Below, one piece after another: positions 16,065 to 23,812 of a stretch of DNA of 41,114 bases. How positions within the stretch are numbered: position 1 is the first letter of the stretch; the number at the start of each line of letters is the position of its first letter. The notes under the pieces are model-generated. The model did no database searches and had not been told where the DNA came from. It saw nothing but the letters and a program-made list of their open reading frames with translations. This DNA is from Streptococcus mitis (GTDB lineage: Bacteria; Bacillota; Bacilli; Lactobacillales; Streptococcaceae), in assembly GCA_018364455.1 (NCBI GenBank), contig JAGZLW010000017.1, positions 1 through 41,114 of the forward strand, written 5' to 3'. A program made the position numbers and the translations under genes.

Positions 16065-16946
16065 TTACCTTTCTAAGCGTTTTTTCGCTTTTTCAGTATT
16101 TTTAAAGTGCAATTTGGCGCAGAAATTGAGTCCCTGCATACCATAGGCTTGTAAAATCTGGCTAGCTACCTTATCAGAAGCCGTTCCAGCTCCACTTGGA
16201 AGTTGATAGCCCAGTTCTCGTCCCAGATTTTCAAGATTTTCAAGAAAGAGATCACGCGCAATGATAGAAGAAACTGCTACAGCCAAGTATTTGCCCTCAG
16301 CCTTTTCTTCCAAGCTAATAGGATTGCTGAAACGATTGGCCTCTTGTGCCAAGTACTTGTCATAATTTTTAGCACTGGTAAAGGCATCAATCACAATTTT
16401 CTCAGGCTGAATGCCTTTTTGAAGAAGGAGATAGATAGCCTGATTATGGAGGGCTACCTTAACAGAAACAGCGTTGTAGCGGTCTCCGATGACCTCGTTG
16501 TACTTGCTGGGTGAGAGAAGCAGTGCTTGGTGTTGGATTTTTTCCTTGAGGATAGGGGCAATCTGACGGATCTTTTGGTCGGTCAGAGTCTTAGAATCTC
16601 CCACACCGAGTTTTCGTAAGAAATCATGCTGGTCGGGTGTGACAAAGGAAGCCACAACTGCAAGTCCACCAAAGTAGGAACCATTTCCAACCTCATCCGT
16701 CCCAATCAAAGGAAGATTTTGTCCGCTGTTTTCCTCTACAACTTGATAGCCAAAGAAACGAGCATATTTCTCAGCTCCTTCACCCTGAAGCAAGACCTTT
16801 CCAGAAGTATAGATAGAAACCGTTGCTTGAGGTAGTCGCAAAAAGTAGCGGATATAGGGATTCTTGCTGGGAGCCAGACTGGTTTGATAGTGTTCAAGAA
16901 AAGCCTGAATCTCCTTTTCACTTGGTGTGAGTGTTATACTTGCCAT
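16065..16946 (-). CDS. rnhC: Ribonuclease HIII
   Basis: This 293-residue enzyme cuts RNA in RNA-DNA hybrids. An N-terminal TBP-like substrate-binding domain (about 1-85) precedes the RNase H fold. Active-site motifs are IGTDEVGNGSYFGGL (GTDEVG in place of the DEAG of RNase HII), then the DSKTL region and VIDAFTSAKNYDKY. The N-terminal domain and the GTDEVG motif distinguish it from RnhB. No Shine-Dalgarno sequence precedes the ATG. The -10 box lies only 7 nt upstream, which suggests a leaderless transcript. It is divergent from zapA and runs into lepB with a 3-nt gap. Confidence 0.95.
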   Translation of the reverse strand: MASITLTPSEKEIQAFLEHYQTSLAPSKNPYIRYFLRLPQATVSIYTSGKVLLQGEGAEKYARFFGYQVVEENSGQNLPLIGTDEVGNGSYFGGLAVVASFVTPDQHDFLRKLGVGDSKTLTDQKIRQIAPILKEKIQHQALLLSPSKYNEVIGDRYNAVSVKVALHNQAIYLLLQKGIQPEKIVIDAFTSAKNYDKYLAQEANRFSNPISLEEKAEGKYLAVAVSSIIARDLFLENLENLGRELGYQLPSGAGTASDKVASQILQAYGMQGLNFCAKLHFKNTEKAKKRLER

Positions 16947-16953
16947 AGTTTCT

Positions 16954-16984
16954 ATTGTACCACAAAAGCAGGCAAATTTGTAAA
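16954..16984 (-). promoter_or_regulatory. Promoter of rnhC-lepB
   Basis: On the minus strand, TTTACA (16979-16984) is 19 nt from TACAAT (16954-16959), which carries a TGG extension. The start codon A is the eighth base after the -10, so the transcript would begin at or next to the ATG. Confidence 0.65.
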
Positions 16985-16986
16985 AA

Positions 16987-17015
16987 CTGACAAAGTTAGC
17001 GAATTTTGGTATAAT
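16987..17015 (+). promoter_or_regulatory. Promoter of zapA-cvpA
   Basis: CTGACA (16987-16992) and TATAAT (17010-17015) are 17 nt apart with a TGG extension. The promoter is back to back with that of rnhC. Confidence 0.8.
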
Positions 17016-17032
17016 ATCGTGAGGTGAATTTT

Positions 17033-17335
17033 ATGGCAAATCTAAATCGATTCAAATTTACATTCGGGAAAAAATCATTAACCTTGACAAGCGAACATGA
17101 TAATCTCTTTATGGAGGAAATTGCCAAGGTTGCGACAGAAAAATACCAAGCAATTAAAGAACAAATGCCTAGTGCAGACGATGAAACCATCGCTCTTTTG
17201 TTGGCAGTCAACTGTTTATCAACTCAGCTCAGCCGTGAGATTGAATTTGATGATAAGGAGCAAGAATTAGAAGAACTCCGTCACAAGCTTGTGACTTGCA
17301 AGCAAGAACAGAGCAAGATTGAGGATTCCTTATGA
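17033..17335 (+). CDS. zapA: Cell-division protein ZapA
   Basis: This 100-residue protein has an N-terminal small globular part (NLNRFKFTFGKKSLTLTSEH) and a C-terminal coiled coil (EIEFDDKEQELEELRHKL). That is the ZapA plan: it binds and bundles FtsZ at the division ring. The ATG at 17033 has GAGGTG 6 nt in front. A GTG nine bases earlier lies in that binding site and is rejected. The stop overlaps the start of cvpA by 4 nt. The assignment rests on length, fold pattern and its usual place before cvpA and mutS2 in Firmicutes. Confidence 0.85.
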   Translation: MANLNRFKFTFGKKSLTLTSEHDNLFMEEIAKVATEKYQAIKEQMPSADDETIALLLAVNCLSTQLSREIEFDDKEQELEELRHKLVTCKQEQSKIEDSL

Positions 17336-17880
17336 TTTCACTCCTTCTTCTATTGGTCTTGGCTTGGGGATTTTATATCGGCTATCGGAGAGGCCTGCTC
17401 TTACAGATTTATTACCTGATTTCAGCCATGGCATCGGCTTTTATGGCTGGCCAGTTTTATAAGGGGCTGGGAGAACAATTCCATTTAGTACTCCCTTATG
17501 CAAATCCGCAGGAAGGTCAGGGGACTTTCTTTTTCCCATCAGATCAACTCTTTCAGTTGGATAAGGTCTTTTACGCAGGTATCGGCTACTTGTTGGTATT
17601 TGGGATTGTCTATAGCATCGGTCGTTTGCTTGGTCTCCTCTTACACTTACTTCCTAGTAAAAAACTGGGTGGCAAGTTGTTCCAAGTTTCAGCAGGAATC
17701 TTGTCCATGTTGGTGACCTTATTTGTCTTGCAAATGGCCTTAACTATACTAGCGACCATTCCAATGGCAGCTATACAAAATCCTCTTGAAAAGAGTATCG
17801 TCGCAAAACACATCATCCAGAGCATACCAGTAACAACCAGTTGGCTCAAACAAATCTGGGTGACAAATTTAATCGGATAA
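17332..17880 (+). CDS. cvpA: CvpA family membrane protein
   Basis: This 182-residue protein has about four hydrophobic segments (residues about 2-20, 23-40, 80-105 and 115-145). It starts with the family pattern LLLLLVLAWGFYIGYRRGL. CvpA proteins are widespread inner-membrane proteins; in E. coli the gene is needed for colicin V production, and the biochemical role is unclear. The ATGA overlap with zapA implies co-translation. A terminator follows immediately, so the operon is zapA-cvpA. Confidence 0.85.
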   Translation: MISLLLLLVLAWGFYIGYRRGLLLQIYYLISAMASAFMAGQFYKGLGEQFHLVLPYANPQEGQGTFFFPSDQLFQLDKVFYAGIGYLLVFGIVYSIGRLLGLLLHLLPSKKLGGKLFQVSAGILSMLVTLFVLQMALTILATIPMAAIQNPLEKSIVAKHIIQSIPVTTSWLKQIWVTNLIG

Positions 17881-17910
17881 AAAGGGCAGGAATTTTCCTG
17901 GCCCTTTGTT
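17881..17910 (+). terminator. Terminator after cvpA
   Basis: AAAGGGCAGGAA pairs with TTCCTGGCCCTTT with one bulged base, then GTTT. It starts at the base after the stop codon. Confidence 0.82.
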
Positions 17911-17948
17911 TACAGATTGACTCGAATCTATCAGAATGTAAAAAGCTA

Positions 17949-18062
17949 ATACTCTTCGAAAATCTCTTCAAACCACGTCAGCTTCCATCTGCAACCTCAA
18001 AATACTGTTTTGAGCAACCTGCGGCTAGCTTCCTAGTTTGTTTTTTGATTTTTATTGAGTAT
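17949..18062 (+). repeat. BOX element upstream of mutS2
   Basis: This 114-bp copy is almost identical to the one at 15235 and also has a reduced box B. It begins ATACTCTTCG and ends TTATTGAGTAT. It fills most of the gap between the cvpA terminator and mutS2, so it lies in the mutS2 promoter or leader region. Its right end has TTGTTT, 16 nt, TATCAT, a possible weak outward promoter. Confidence 0.9.
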
Positions 18063-18097
18063 CATACACCTAGACATTCGAAGACAAGGAAATAAAG

Positions 18098-20434
18098 ATG
18101 AACAAGAAAATATTAGAAACATTAGAGTTCAATAAGGTCAAGGCCTTGTTTGAACCCCATTTGTTGACCGAGCAGGGCTTGGAGCAATTGAGACAGCTAG
18201 CTCCGACTGTCAAAGCAGATAAAATCAAACAGGCTTTTGCTGAGATGAAGGAAATGCAGGCTCTCTTTGTCGAGCAACCGCATTTTACCATTATCGCAAC
18301 TAAGGAAATTGCAGGAGTCTGCAAGCGGTTGGAGATGGGAGCAGACCTCAATATCGAAGAGTTCCTGCTCTTGAAGCGCGTGCTTCTGTCTAGCCGAGAG
18401 CTGCAAAGTTTTTATGCCAATCTGGAAAATGTTAGCTTGGAAGAATTAGCCATTTGGTTTGAGAAATTACATGATTTTCCTCAATTACAAGGAAATCTCC
18501 AAGCCTTTAATGACACAGGTTTCATTGAAAATTTCGCCAGTGAAGAATTGGCGCGCATCCGTCGAAAAATCCATGATAGCGAGAGTCAGGTCCGCGATGT
18601 CTTGCAAGACTTGCTTAAGCAAAAAGCGCAGATGTTGACAGAAGGAATCGTTGCCAGCAGAAATGGCCGTCAAGTTTTACCTGTCAAAAACACATACCGC
18701 AATAAGATTGCTGGTGTCGTTCATGATATTTCTGCTAGTGGAAATACCGTCTATATCGAACCCCGTGAGGTGGTCAAACTGAGCGAAGATATTGCTAGTC
18801 TGCGAGCAGATGAGCGCTATGAAATGATTCGTATTCTTCAAGAAATCTCGGAGCGTGTCCGCCCTCATGCGGCTGAGATTGCCAATGATGCTTGGATTAT
18901 CGGCCATCTGGACTTGATTCGTGCCAAGGTCCGCTTTATCCAAGAAAGGCAAGCAGTCGTTCCTAAGCTGTCAGAAAATCAAGAGATTCAACTGCTCCAT
19001 GTTTGCCATCCTTTGGTCAAAAATGCCGTTGCAAATGATGTCCATTTTGGTCAAGATTTAACAGCGATTGTCATTACAGGTCCCAATACAGGTGGGAAGA
19101 CCATCATGCTTAAAACTCTAGGCTTGACGCAGGTTATGGCTCAGTCCGGTTTGCCGATTTTAGCAGACAAGGGAAGTCGTGTGGGTATTTTTGAAGAAAT
19201 CTTTGCTGATATTGGCGATGAGCAATCTATTGAACAGAGCTTGTCTACCTTCTCTAGCCACATGACCAATATCGTGGATATTCTTGGCAAGGTCAATCAA
19301 CATTCACTTCTACTCTTGGATGAGTTGGGGGCTGGTACAGATCCTCAAGAAGGAGCCGCTCTTGCCATGGCTATTCTGGAGGACCTTCGCCTGCGTCAAG
19401 TCAAGACCATGGCGACCACCCACTATCCCGAACTCAAGGCCTATGGTATCGAGACAGCCTTTGTGCAAAATGCCAGTATGGAGTTTGATACTGCGACTCT
19501 TCGCCCGACTTATCGCTTTATGCAGGGCGTGCCTGGTCGAAGCAATGCCTTTGAAATTGCCAAACGTCTGGGCTTGTCAGATGTCATCGTAGGAGATGCT
19601 AGCCAGCAAGTCGATCAGGATAATGATGTCAATCGTATCATTGAGCAACTAGAAGAGCAGACGCTAGAGAGTCGCAAACGCTTGGACAATATCCGTGAGG
19701 TGGAGCAAGAAAATCTCAAGATGAACCGTGCTCTCAAAAAACTCTACAATGAGCTCAATCGTGAAAAGGAAACCGAGCTTAATAAGGCGCGTGAACAGGC
19801 TGCTGAAATTGTGGACATGGCTCTCAGTGAAAGTGACCAGATTCTCAAAAATCTCCACAGTAAATCTCAACTCAAACCCCACGAAATCATTGAAGCCAAG
19901 GTCAAGCTGAAAAAATTAGCTCCTGAAAAAGTAGATTTGTCTAAAAACAAGGTCCTTCAAAAGGCCAAGAAAAAACGAGCTCCAAAGGTGGGAGATGATA
20001 TCGTGGTGCTCAGCTATGGTCAGCGAGGTACCTTGACCAGTCAACTCAAGGACGGCCGCTGGGAAGCCCAAGTTGGCTTGATTAAGATGACTTTAGAAGA
20101 GAAAGAATTTGACCTCGTTCAAGCCCAGCAAGAAAAGCAAGTCAAGAAGAAACAGGTCAATGTTGTGAAACGAACTTCTGGTCGAGGACCTCAAGCCAGA
20201 CTGGACCTTCGAGGCAAACGTTATGAAGAGGCCATGAATGAGCTAGATGCCTTTATCGACCAAGCCTTGCTTAATAATATGGCTCAAGTTGATATCATCC
20301 ATGGTATCGGAACAGGTGTTATCCGTGAAGGTGTCACCAAATACCTACAAAGAAACAAACATGTCAAGAGTTTTGGCTATGCCCCACAAAATGCTGGAGG
20401 CAGTGGTGCAACTATTGTCACTTTTAAAGGATAG
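18098..20434 (+). CDS. mutS2: MutS2 endonuclease/ATPase
   Basis: This 778-residue protein has an N-terminal MutS core without the mismatch-recognition domain. The ABC-type ATPase has Walker A TGPNTGGKTIMLKTL near residues 327-341, and Walker B SLLLLDELGAGTDPQEGAAL follows. A long coiled coil (about 520-600) and a basic KOW-like linker (KVGDDIVVLSYGQRGTL) come next. The C-terminal Smr nuclease domain has LDLRGKRYEEA, and IIHGIGTGVIREGV near the end. Bacterial MutS2 suppresses homologous recombination, and in B. subtilis it also splits collided ribosomes. AAGGAAATAAAG precedes the ATG. It stands alone, after a BOX repeat and before the glycine riboswitch. Confidence 0.96.
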   Translation: MNKKILETLEFNKVKALFEPHLLTEQGLEQLRQLAPTVKADKIKQAFAEMKEMQALFVEQPHFTIIATKEIAGVCKRLEMGADLNIEEFLLLKRVLLSSRELQSFYANLENVSLEELAIWFEKLHDFPQLQGNLQAFNDTGFIENFASEELARIRRKIHDSESQVRDVLQDLLKQKAQMLTEGIVASRNGRQVLPVKNTYRNKIAGVVHDISASGNTVYIEPREVVKLSEDIASLRADERYEMIRILQEISERVRPHAAEIANDAWIIGHLDLIRAKVRFIQERQAVVPKLSENQEIQLLHVCHPLVKNAVANDVHFGQDLTAIVITGPNTGGKTIMLKTLGLTQVMAQSGLPILADKGSRVGIFEEIFADIGDEQSIEQSLSTFSSHMTNIVDILGKVNQHSLLLLDELGAGTDPQEGAALAMAILEDLRLRQVKTMATTHYPELKAYGIETAFVQNASMEFDTATLRPTYRFMQGVPGRSNAFEIAKRLGLSDVIVGDASQQVDQDNDVNRIIEQLEEQTLESRKRLDNIREVEQENLKMNRALKKLYNELNREKETELNKAREQAAEIVDMALSESDQILKNLHSKSQLKPHEIIEAKVKLKKLAPEKVDLSKNKVLQKAKKKRAPKVGDDIVVLSYGQRGTLTSQLKDGRWEAQVGLIKMTLEEKEFDLVQAQQEKQVKKKQVNVVKRTSGRGPQARLDLRGKRYEEAMNELDAFIDQALLNNMAQVDIIHGIGTGVIREGVTKYLQRNKHVKSFGYAPQNAGGSGATIVTFKG

Positions 20435-20492
20435 TAGTATTCTGGACTTTATAAAGTAAAAACTGTTGAACTAATTTTTACTAATAAACACA

Positions 20493-20521
20493 TTGACAAA
20501 AGCCAACATTTTTTGTAAAAT
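20493..20521 (+). promoter_or_regulatory. Promoter of the glycine-riboswitch transcript
   Basis: TTGACA (20493-20498) and TAAAAT (20516-20521) are 17 nt apart, about 75 nt before the aptamer. The preceding 58 nt after mutS2 show no clear terminator. Confidence 0.85.
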
Positions 20522-20594
20522 AAGAATCAATTAAATACCAACACCGAATGAAGTTTAATAGAAGTGGTAAATCGTTTGATTTTCCATGACTGTA

Positions 20595-20750
20595 AATGGA
20601 CGGAACTCTGGAGAGACCGTAAAGGCACCGAAGGGGCAAGGCAGGCAACTGCTCAAACTCTCAGGTAAAAGGACAGAGCTAGGATAGACCGCTTTTTAGC
20701 ATTTATCTAAGCATTCCAGAGTACATGTATCTTGCATGTGCTCTTTCTTT
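20595..20750 (+). promoter_or_regulatory. Glycine riboswitch (single aptamer) with terminator
   Basis: The aptamer core shows the hallmark pieces in order: GGACGGAACTCTGGAGAGACC, cited from 20598 as GGACGGAACTC then GGAGAGACC, followed by GGCACCGAAGGGGCAA (20624-20639) and CTCTCAGGTAAAAGGACAGAG (20658-20678), cited as CTCTCAGG then AAAAGGACAGAG. Downstream, AGAGTACATG and CATGTGCTCT (20718-20744) form a hairpin followed by TTCTTTT, an intrinsic terminator that acts as expression platform. The 342-nt gene-free gap is thus explained. The gene controlled is an alanine/glycine symporter. Glycine probably turns expression off, as reported for streptococcal homologues; that direction is inferred. 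No complete second aptamer is visible. Confidence 0.93.
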
Positions 20751-20776
20751 TGGGGTTGAAAAGATAGGAGAAGGAA

Positions 20777-22099
20777 ATGTTAGAATTGCTTAAATCAATT
20801 GATGCTTTTGCTTGGGGTCCACCCCTCTTGATTTTATTGGTTGGGACAGGTATTTACCTAACTGCCCGTCTAGGACTCTTGCAGGTTTTGCGTCTGCCCA
20901 AGGCCTTCCAGCTTATTTTTACTAAGGACAAGGGGCATGGCGATGTATCCAGCTTTGCGGCCTTGTGTACAGCACTCGCAGCGACAGTTGGTACGGGAAA
21001 TATTATCGGGGTGGCGACGGCTATCAAGGTCGGTGGCCCAGGAGCCCTCTTTTGGATGTGGATGGCTGCTTTCTTTGGAATGGCTACCAAGTATGCGGAA
21101 GGACTGCTAGCTATCAAATACCGTACCAAGGATGATCATGGTGCAGTGGCGGGAGGTCCGATGCACTATATCCTTCTAGGGATGGGAGAAAAGTGGCATC
21201 CCCTTGCCATCTTCTTTGCCCTGGCAGGTGTTCTAGTAGCTTTGCTGGGAATTGGAACCTTTACCCAGGTCAACTCGATTACAGAATCTATCCAAAATAC
21301 GACGACTATTTCGCCAGCTACCACCGCTCTCATTTTGTCTGTCTTTGTAGCGATTGCTGTCTTTGGCGGACTTAAGTCCATTTCAAAGGTTTCAACAACT
21401 GTTGTTCCTTTTATGGCTATCATCTATATTTTGGGAACTCTTACAGTTATTTTCTTTAATATTGGGAAGATTCCTGCCACAATCGCTTTAATCTTGACAT
21501 CCGCTTTTAGTCCTGTTGCTGCGGTAGGTGGATTTGCCGGTGCTAGCATTCGGATGGCTATCCAAAATGGTGTGGCGCGTGGTGTGTTCTCAAACGAATC
21601 TGGTCTGGGTTCTGCTCCCATTGCAGCTGCTGCGGCTAAGACAAATGAACCGGTAGAGCAAGGCTTGATTTCCATGACAGGAACCTTTATTGATACCCTC
21701 ATTATCTGTACTTTGACTGGTTTAACCATCTTGGTAACTGGTGTTTGGAGTGGTGACTCGAATGGAGTGACTTTGACTCAGTCAGCCTTCTCAACAGTCT
21801 TTTCACACTTTGGACCTGCCCTCTTAACAATCTTCCTTGTGCTCTTTGCCTTTACAACGATTCTAGGTTGGAACTATTACGGAGAACGTTGTTTTGAGTT
21901 TCTCTTTGGTGTTCGCTTTATCTGGCTCTACCGTGTGGTCTTTGTGCTCATGGTCTTGTTGGGAGGATTTATCGAGTTGGATATGGTTTGGATTATCGCA
22001 GATATCGTCAACGCTTTGATGGCTCTGCCAAACTTGATTGCTCTCTTAGTCTTGTCACCAGTCGTTATTGCTGAAACTAAAAAGTATTTTGATAAATAA
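20777..22099 (+). CDS. Sodium:alanine/glycine symporter (AgcS family)
   Basis: This 440-residue integral membrane protein has about ten hydrophobic spans. Family signatures include FAALCTALAATVGTGNIIG near residues 62-80, GGPGALFWMW, the MATKYAEGLLAIKYR segment, GGPMHYILLG, and FSNESGLGSAPIAAAAAKT near 273-291. AgcS transporters bring alanine and glycine into the cell with sodium. The start codon has AGGAGAAGG upstream. The glycine riboswitch in front supports glycine as a substrate or signal. It is monocistronic, with a strong terminator behind it. Confidence 0.94.
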   Translation: MLELLKSIDAFAWGPPLLILLVGTGIYLTARLGLLQVLRLPKAFQLIFTKDKGHGDVSSFAALCTALAATVGTGNIIGVATAIKVGGPGALFWMWMAAFFGMATKYAEGLLAIKYRTKDDHGAVAGGPMHYILLGMGEKWHPLAIFFALAGVLVALLGIGTFTQVNSITESIQNTTTISPATTALILSVFVAIAVFGGLKSISKVSTTVVPFMAIIYILGTLTVIFFNIGKIPATIALILTSAFSPVAAVGGFAGASIRMAIQNGVARGVFSNESGLGSAPIAAAAAKTNEPVEQGLISMTGTFIDTLIICTLTGLTILVTGVWSGDSNGVTLTQSAFSTVFSHFGPALLTIFLVLFAFTTILGWNYYGERCFEFLFGVRFIWLYRVVFVLMVLLGGFIELDMVWIIADIVNALMALPNLIALLVLSPVVIAETKKYFDK

Positions 22100-22101
22100 T
22101 G

Positions 22102-22127
22102 AAATCACACAACTCGTGTGATTTTTT
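22102..22127 (+). terminator. Terminator after the symporter gene
   Basis: AAATCACAC and GTGTGATTT form a perfect 9-bp stem with a 5-nt loop and extra T residues. Confidence 0.9.
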
Positions 22128-22230
22128 ACTTTCATAAAAAATTTCTATCGGTGTAATTTAAAATATATATTATACACGGTATAGAATCTGTGATAGACTA
22201 GATTTCAACAACATGAAAAGAGGTTTTATG

Positions 22231-22779
22231 ATGACAACATTTACTATTCATACAGTCGAATCAGCACCAGCAGAGGTGAAAGAGGTTCTTGAAACAGTAG
22301 AAAAAGATAACAATGGCTATATTCCCAACCTAATCGGTCTCTTGGCTAATGCACCCACTGCTTTAGAAGCATACAGAACTGTCGGAGCCATCAATCGTCG
22401 CAACAGCCTGACACCCGTTGAGCGCGAAGTAGTGCAAATCACGGCAGCTGTGACCAATGGTTGTGCCTTCTGTGTCGCAGGTCACACAGCCTTTTCAATC
22501 AAACAAATCCAGATGAATGATGATCTGCTTCAAGCCCTTCGCAATCGTACTCCAATTGAAACAGATCCTAAATTGGACACCCTAGCTAAGTTTACCTTGG
22601 CAGTTATCAATACCAAGGGTCGTGTAGGAGATGAAGCCTTGGCTGAGTTTCTAGAAGCTGGCTACACCCAACAAAATGCCTTGGATGTGGTTCTTGGTGT
22701 CAGCCTAGCAAGCCTCTGTAACTATGCCAACAATCTAGCTAATACACCAATTAATCCAGAATTGCAACCTTATGCTTAA
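22231..22779 (+). CDS. AhpD-like carboxymuconolactone decarboxylase family protein
   Basis: This 182-residue protein has the alkylhydroperoxidase core: the motif NGCAFCVAGHTAF with redox pair Cys78/Cys81 and His85, preceded by LTPVEREVVQITAAV. Such proteins usually reduce peroxides through the CxxC pair, or belong to a peroxidase-related subgroup of unknown partner. The start at 22231 is chosen because GAGG lies 7 nt ahead. An ATG directly before it (22228) and one at 22213 are also in frame. Cytoplasmic; no signal peptide. It appears monocistronic, with a hairpin downstream. A TATAC-ACG-GTATA palindrome lies at 22171-22183, upstream of the gene. Confidence 0.88.
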   Translation: MTTFTIHTVESAPAEVKEVLETVEKDNNGYIPNLIGLLANAPTALEAYRTVGAINRRNSLTPVEREVVQITAAVTNGCAFCVAGHTAFSIKQIQMNDDLLQALRNRTPIETDPKLDTLAKFTLAVINTKGRVGDEALAEFLEAGYTQQNALDVVLGVSLASLCNYANNLANTPINPELQPYA

Positions 22780-22794
22780 TTCATATCTGAGTAA

Positions 22795-22827
22795 AATGAA
22801 GTCTGAAATCAACAGTCTTCGTTTTTT
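22795..22827 (+). terminator. Terminator after the AhpD-like gene
   Basis: AATGAAGTCTG pairs with CAGTCTTCGTT (one mismatch and one G-T pair) and ends in a T run. Confidence 0.75.
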
Positions 22828-22847
22828 ATCCCCTCATTTAAGCGCTT

Positions 22848-22859
22848 TTATGCTATACT
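22848..22859 (+). promoter_or_regulatory. Extended -10 promoter of the TDT transporter gene
   Basis: TTATGCTATACT carries the TGn extension and -10 TATACT (22854-22859). No -35 match is seen at 17 nt. Confidence 0.6.
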
Positions 22860-22887
22860 GAAACTAACATGATTATTGGAGGTTAGG

Positions 22888-23787
22888 ATGAAAAAACTCC
22901 CCTTGGTATTTTCTGGTTGTTTGCTAGGTTTGGCAGGAGCTGGAAATCTTATTTTAGATACGTTGCCGGTTCTGTCACATCTATTGAGTCTGACAGGTTT
23001 GGTTTTGTGGCTCTTTTTTCTGCTTCTTCATCTCTTTAATTGGAAGGAAACTAAGCAAGAATTGACCAAGCCTCCTCTTTTGTCAGGAATGGCGACCTTT
23101 CCCATGGCTGGGATGATTTTATCGACTTATGTCTTTCGCGTCTTCCCTCATCTTCCTCTGGTAGCACAAGGAATCTGGTGGTTTTCATTTCTCTTGGATT
23201 TGGCCTTGATTGCTGGTTTCACTATCAAGTTTGCCTGTCCAGGTCGGAGAGTTCATGCCACTCCTAGCTGGACGGTTCTCTATGTGGGGATAGCAGTGGC
23301 AGCCTTGACTTATCCTCTGGTAGGCATCATCGAAATTGCCTATGCGACCTTGAGTTTTGGTTTTCTCCTAACCTTCTATCTCTATCCCCTTATTTATAGC
23401 GATTTAAAGAAACAACCACTCCCACTAGCCTTGCTTGGACAAGAAGGGATCTACTGTGCTCCTTTCTCTCTACTCTTGGCTTCCCTAGTTCGAGTTGGAG
23501 AAGCTAGCCTACCGAATTGGGTCTTAATCGTCATGATCTTGGCTTCCCAATCCTTCTTTTTCTTTGTTTTAACTCGTCTGCCCAATATTTTAAAACAAGG
23601 TTTTCAACCAGCCTTCTCAGCCCTCACCTTCCCAACCATTATCACAGCTACCTCGCTCAAGATGGCTCAGGGAATCTTGAAACTTCCATTTTTGGATTAT
23701 TTGGTAGTGGCTGAAACTGCTATTTGCTTAATGATTTTATTCTTTGTATTAGGCGCTTATCTGAATTGGTTACGAAAAAAGGTCTAG
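22888..23787 (+). CDS. TDT/SLAC1-family membrane transporter
   Basis: This 299-residue protein is hydrophobic throughout, with about ten membrane spans, and matches the tellurite-resistance/dicarboxylate transporter (TehA, SLAC1) family in pattern. It begins KKLPLVFSGCLLGLAGAGN. Homologues in streptococci are often labelled exfoliative toxin A/B by database history, which I consider misleading. The substrate is not known. The ATG at 22888 follows GGAGGTTAG; an in-frame TTG at 22876 lies on that site and is rejected. The stop codon lies within the arm of a terminator shared with the convergent serS. Confidence 0.82.
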   Translation: MKKLPLVFSGCLLGLAGAGNLILDTLPVLSHLLSLTGLVLWLFFLLLHLFNWKETKQELTKPPLLSGMATFPMAGMILSTYVFRVFPHLPLVAQGIWWFSFLLDLALIAGFTIKFACPGRRVHATPSWTVLYVGIAVAALTYPLVGIIEIAYATLSFGFLLTFYLYPLIYSDLKKQPLPLALLGQEGIYCAPFSLLLASLVRVGEASLPNWVLIVMILASQSFFFFVLTRLPNILKQGFQPAFSALTFPTIITATSLKMAQGILKLPFLDYLVVAETAICLMILFFVLGAYLNWLRKKV

Positions 23788-23812
23788 CTAGAAATAGCTA
23801 AACCTTATTTTT
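23779..23812. terminator. Bidirectional terminator between the TDT gene and serS
   Basis: AAGGTCTAGCTA pairs with TAGCTAAACCTT around a GAAA tetraloop (one mismatch), followed by ATTTTTTA. The stop codon of the TDT gene is part of the left arm. Confidence 0.85.

Noticed and set aside
22888..23787. Exfoliative toxin
   Set aside because: The protein is hydrophobic with about ten membrane spans. Staphylococcal exfoliative toxins are soluble serine proteases; the label comes from old annotation of TDT-family proteins.
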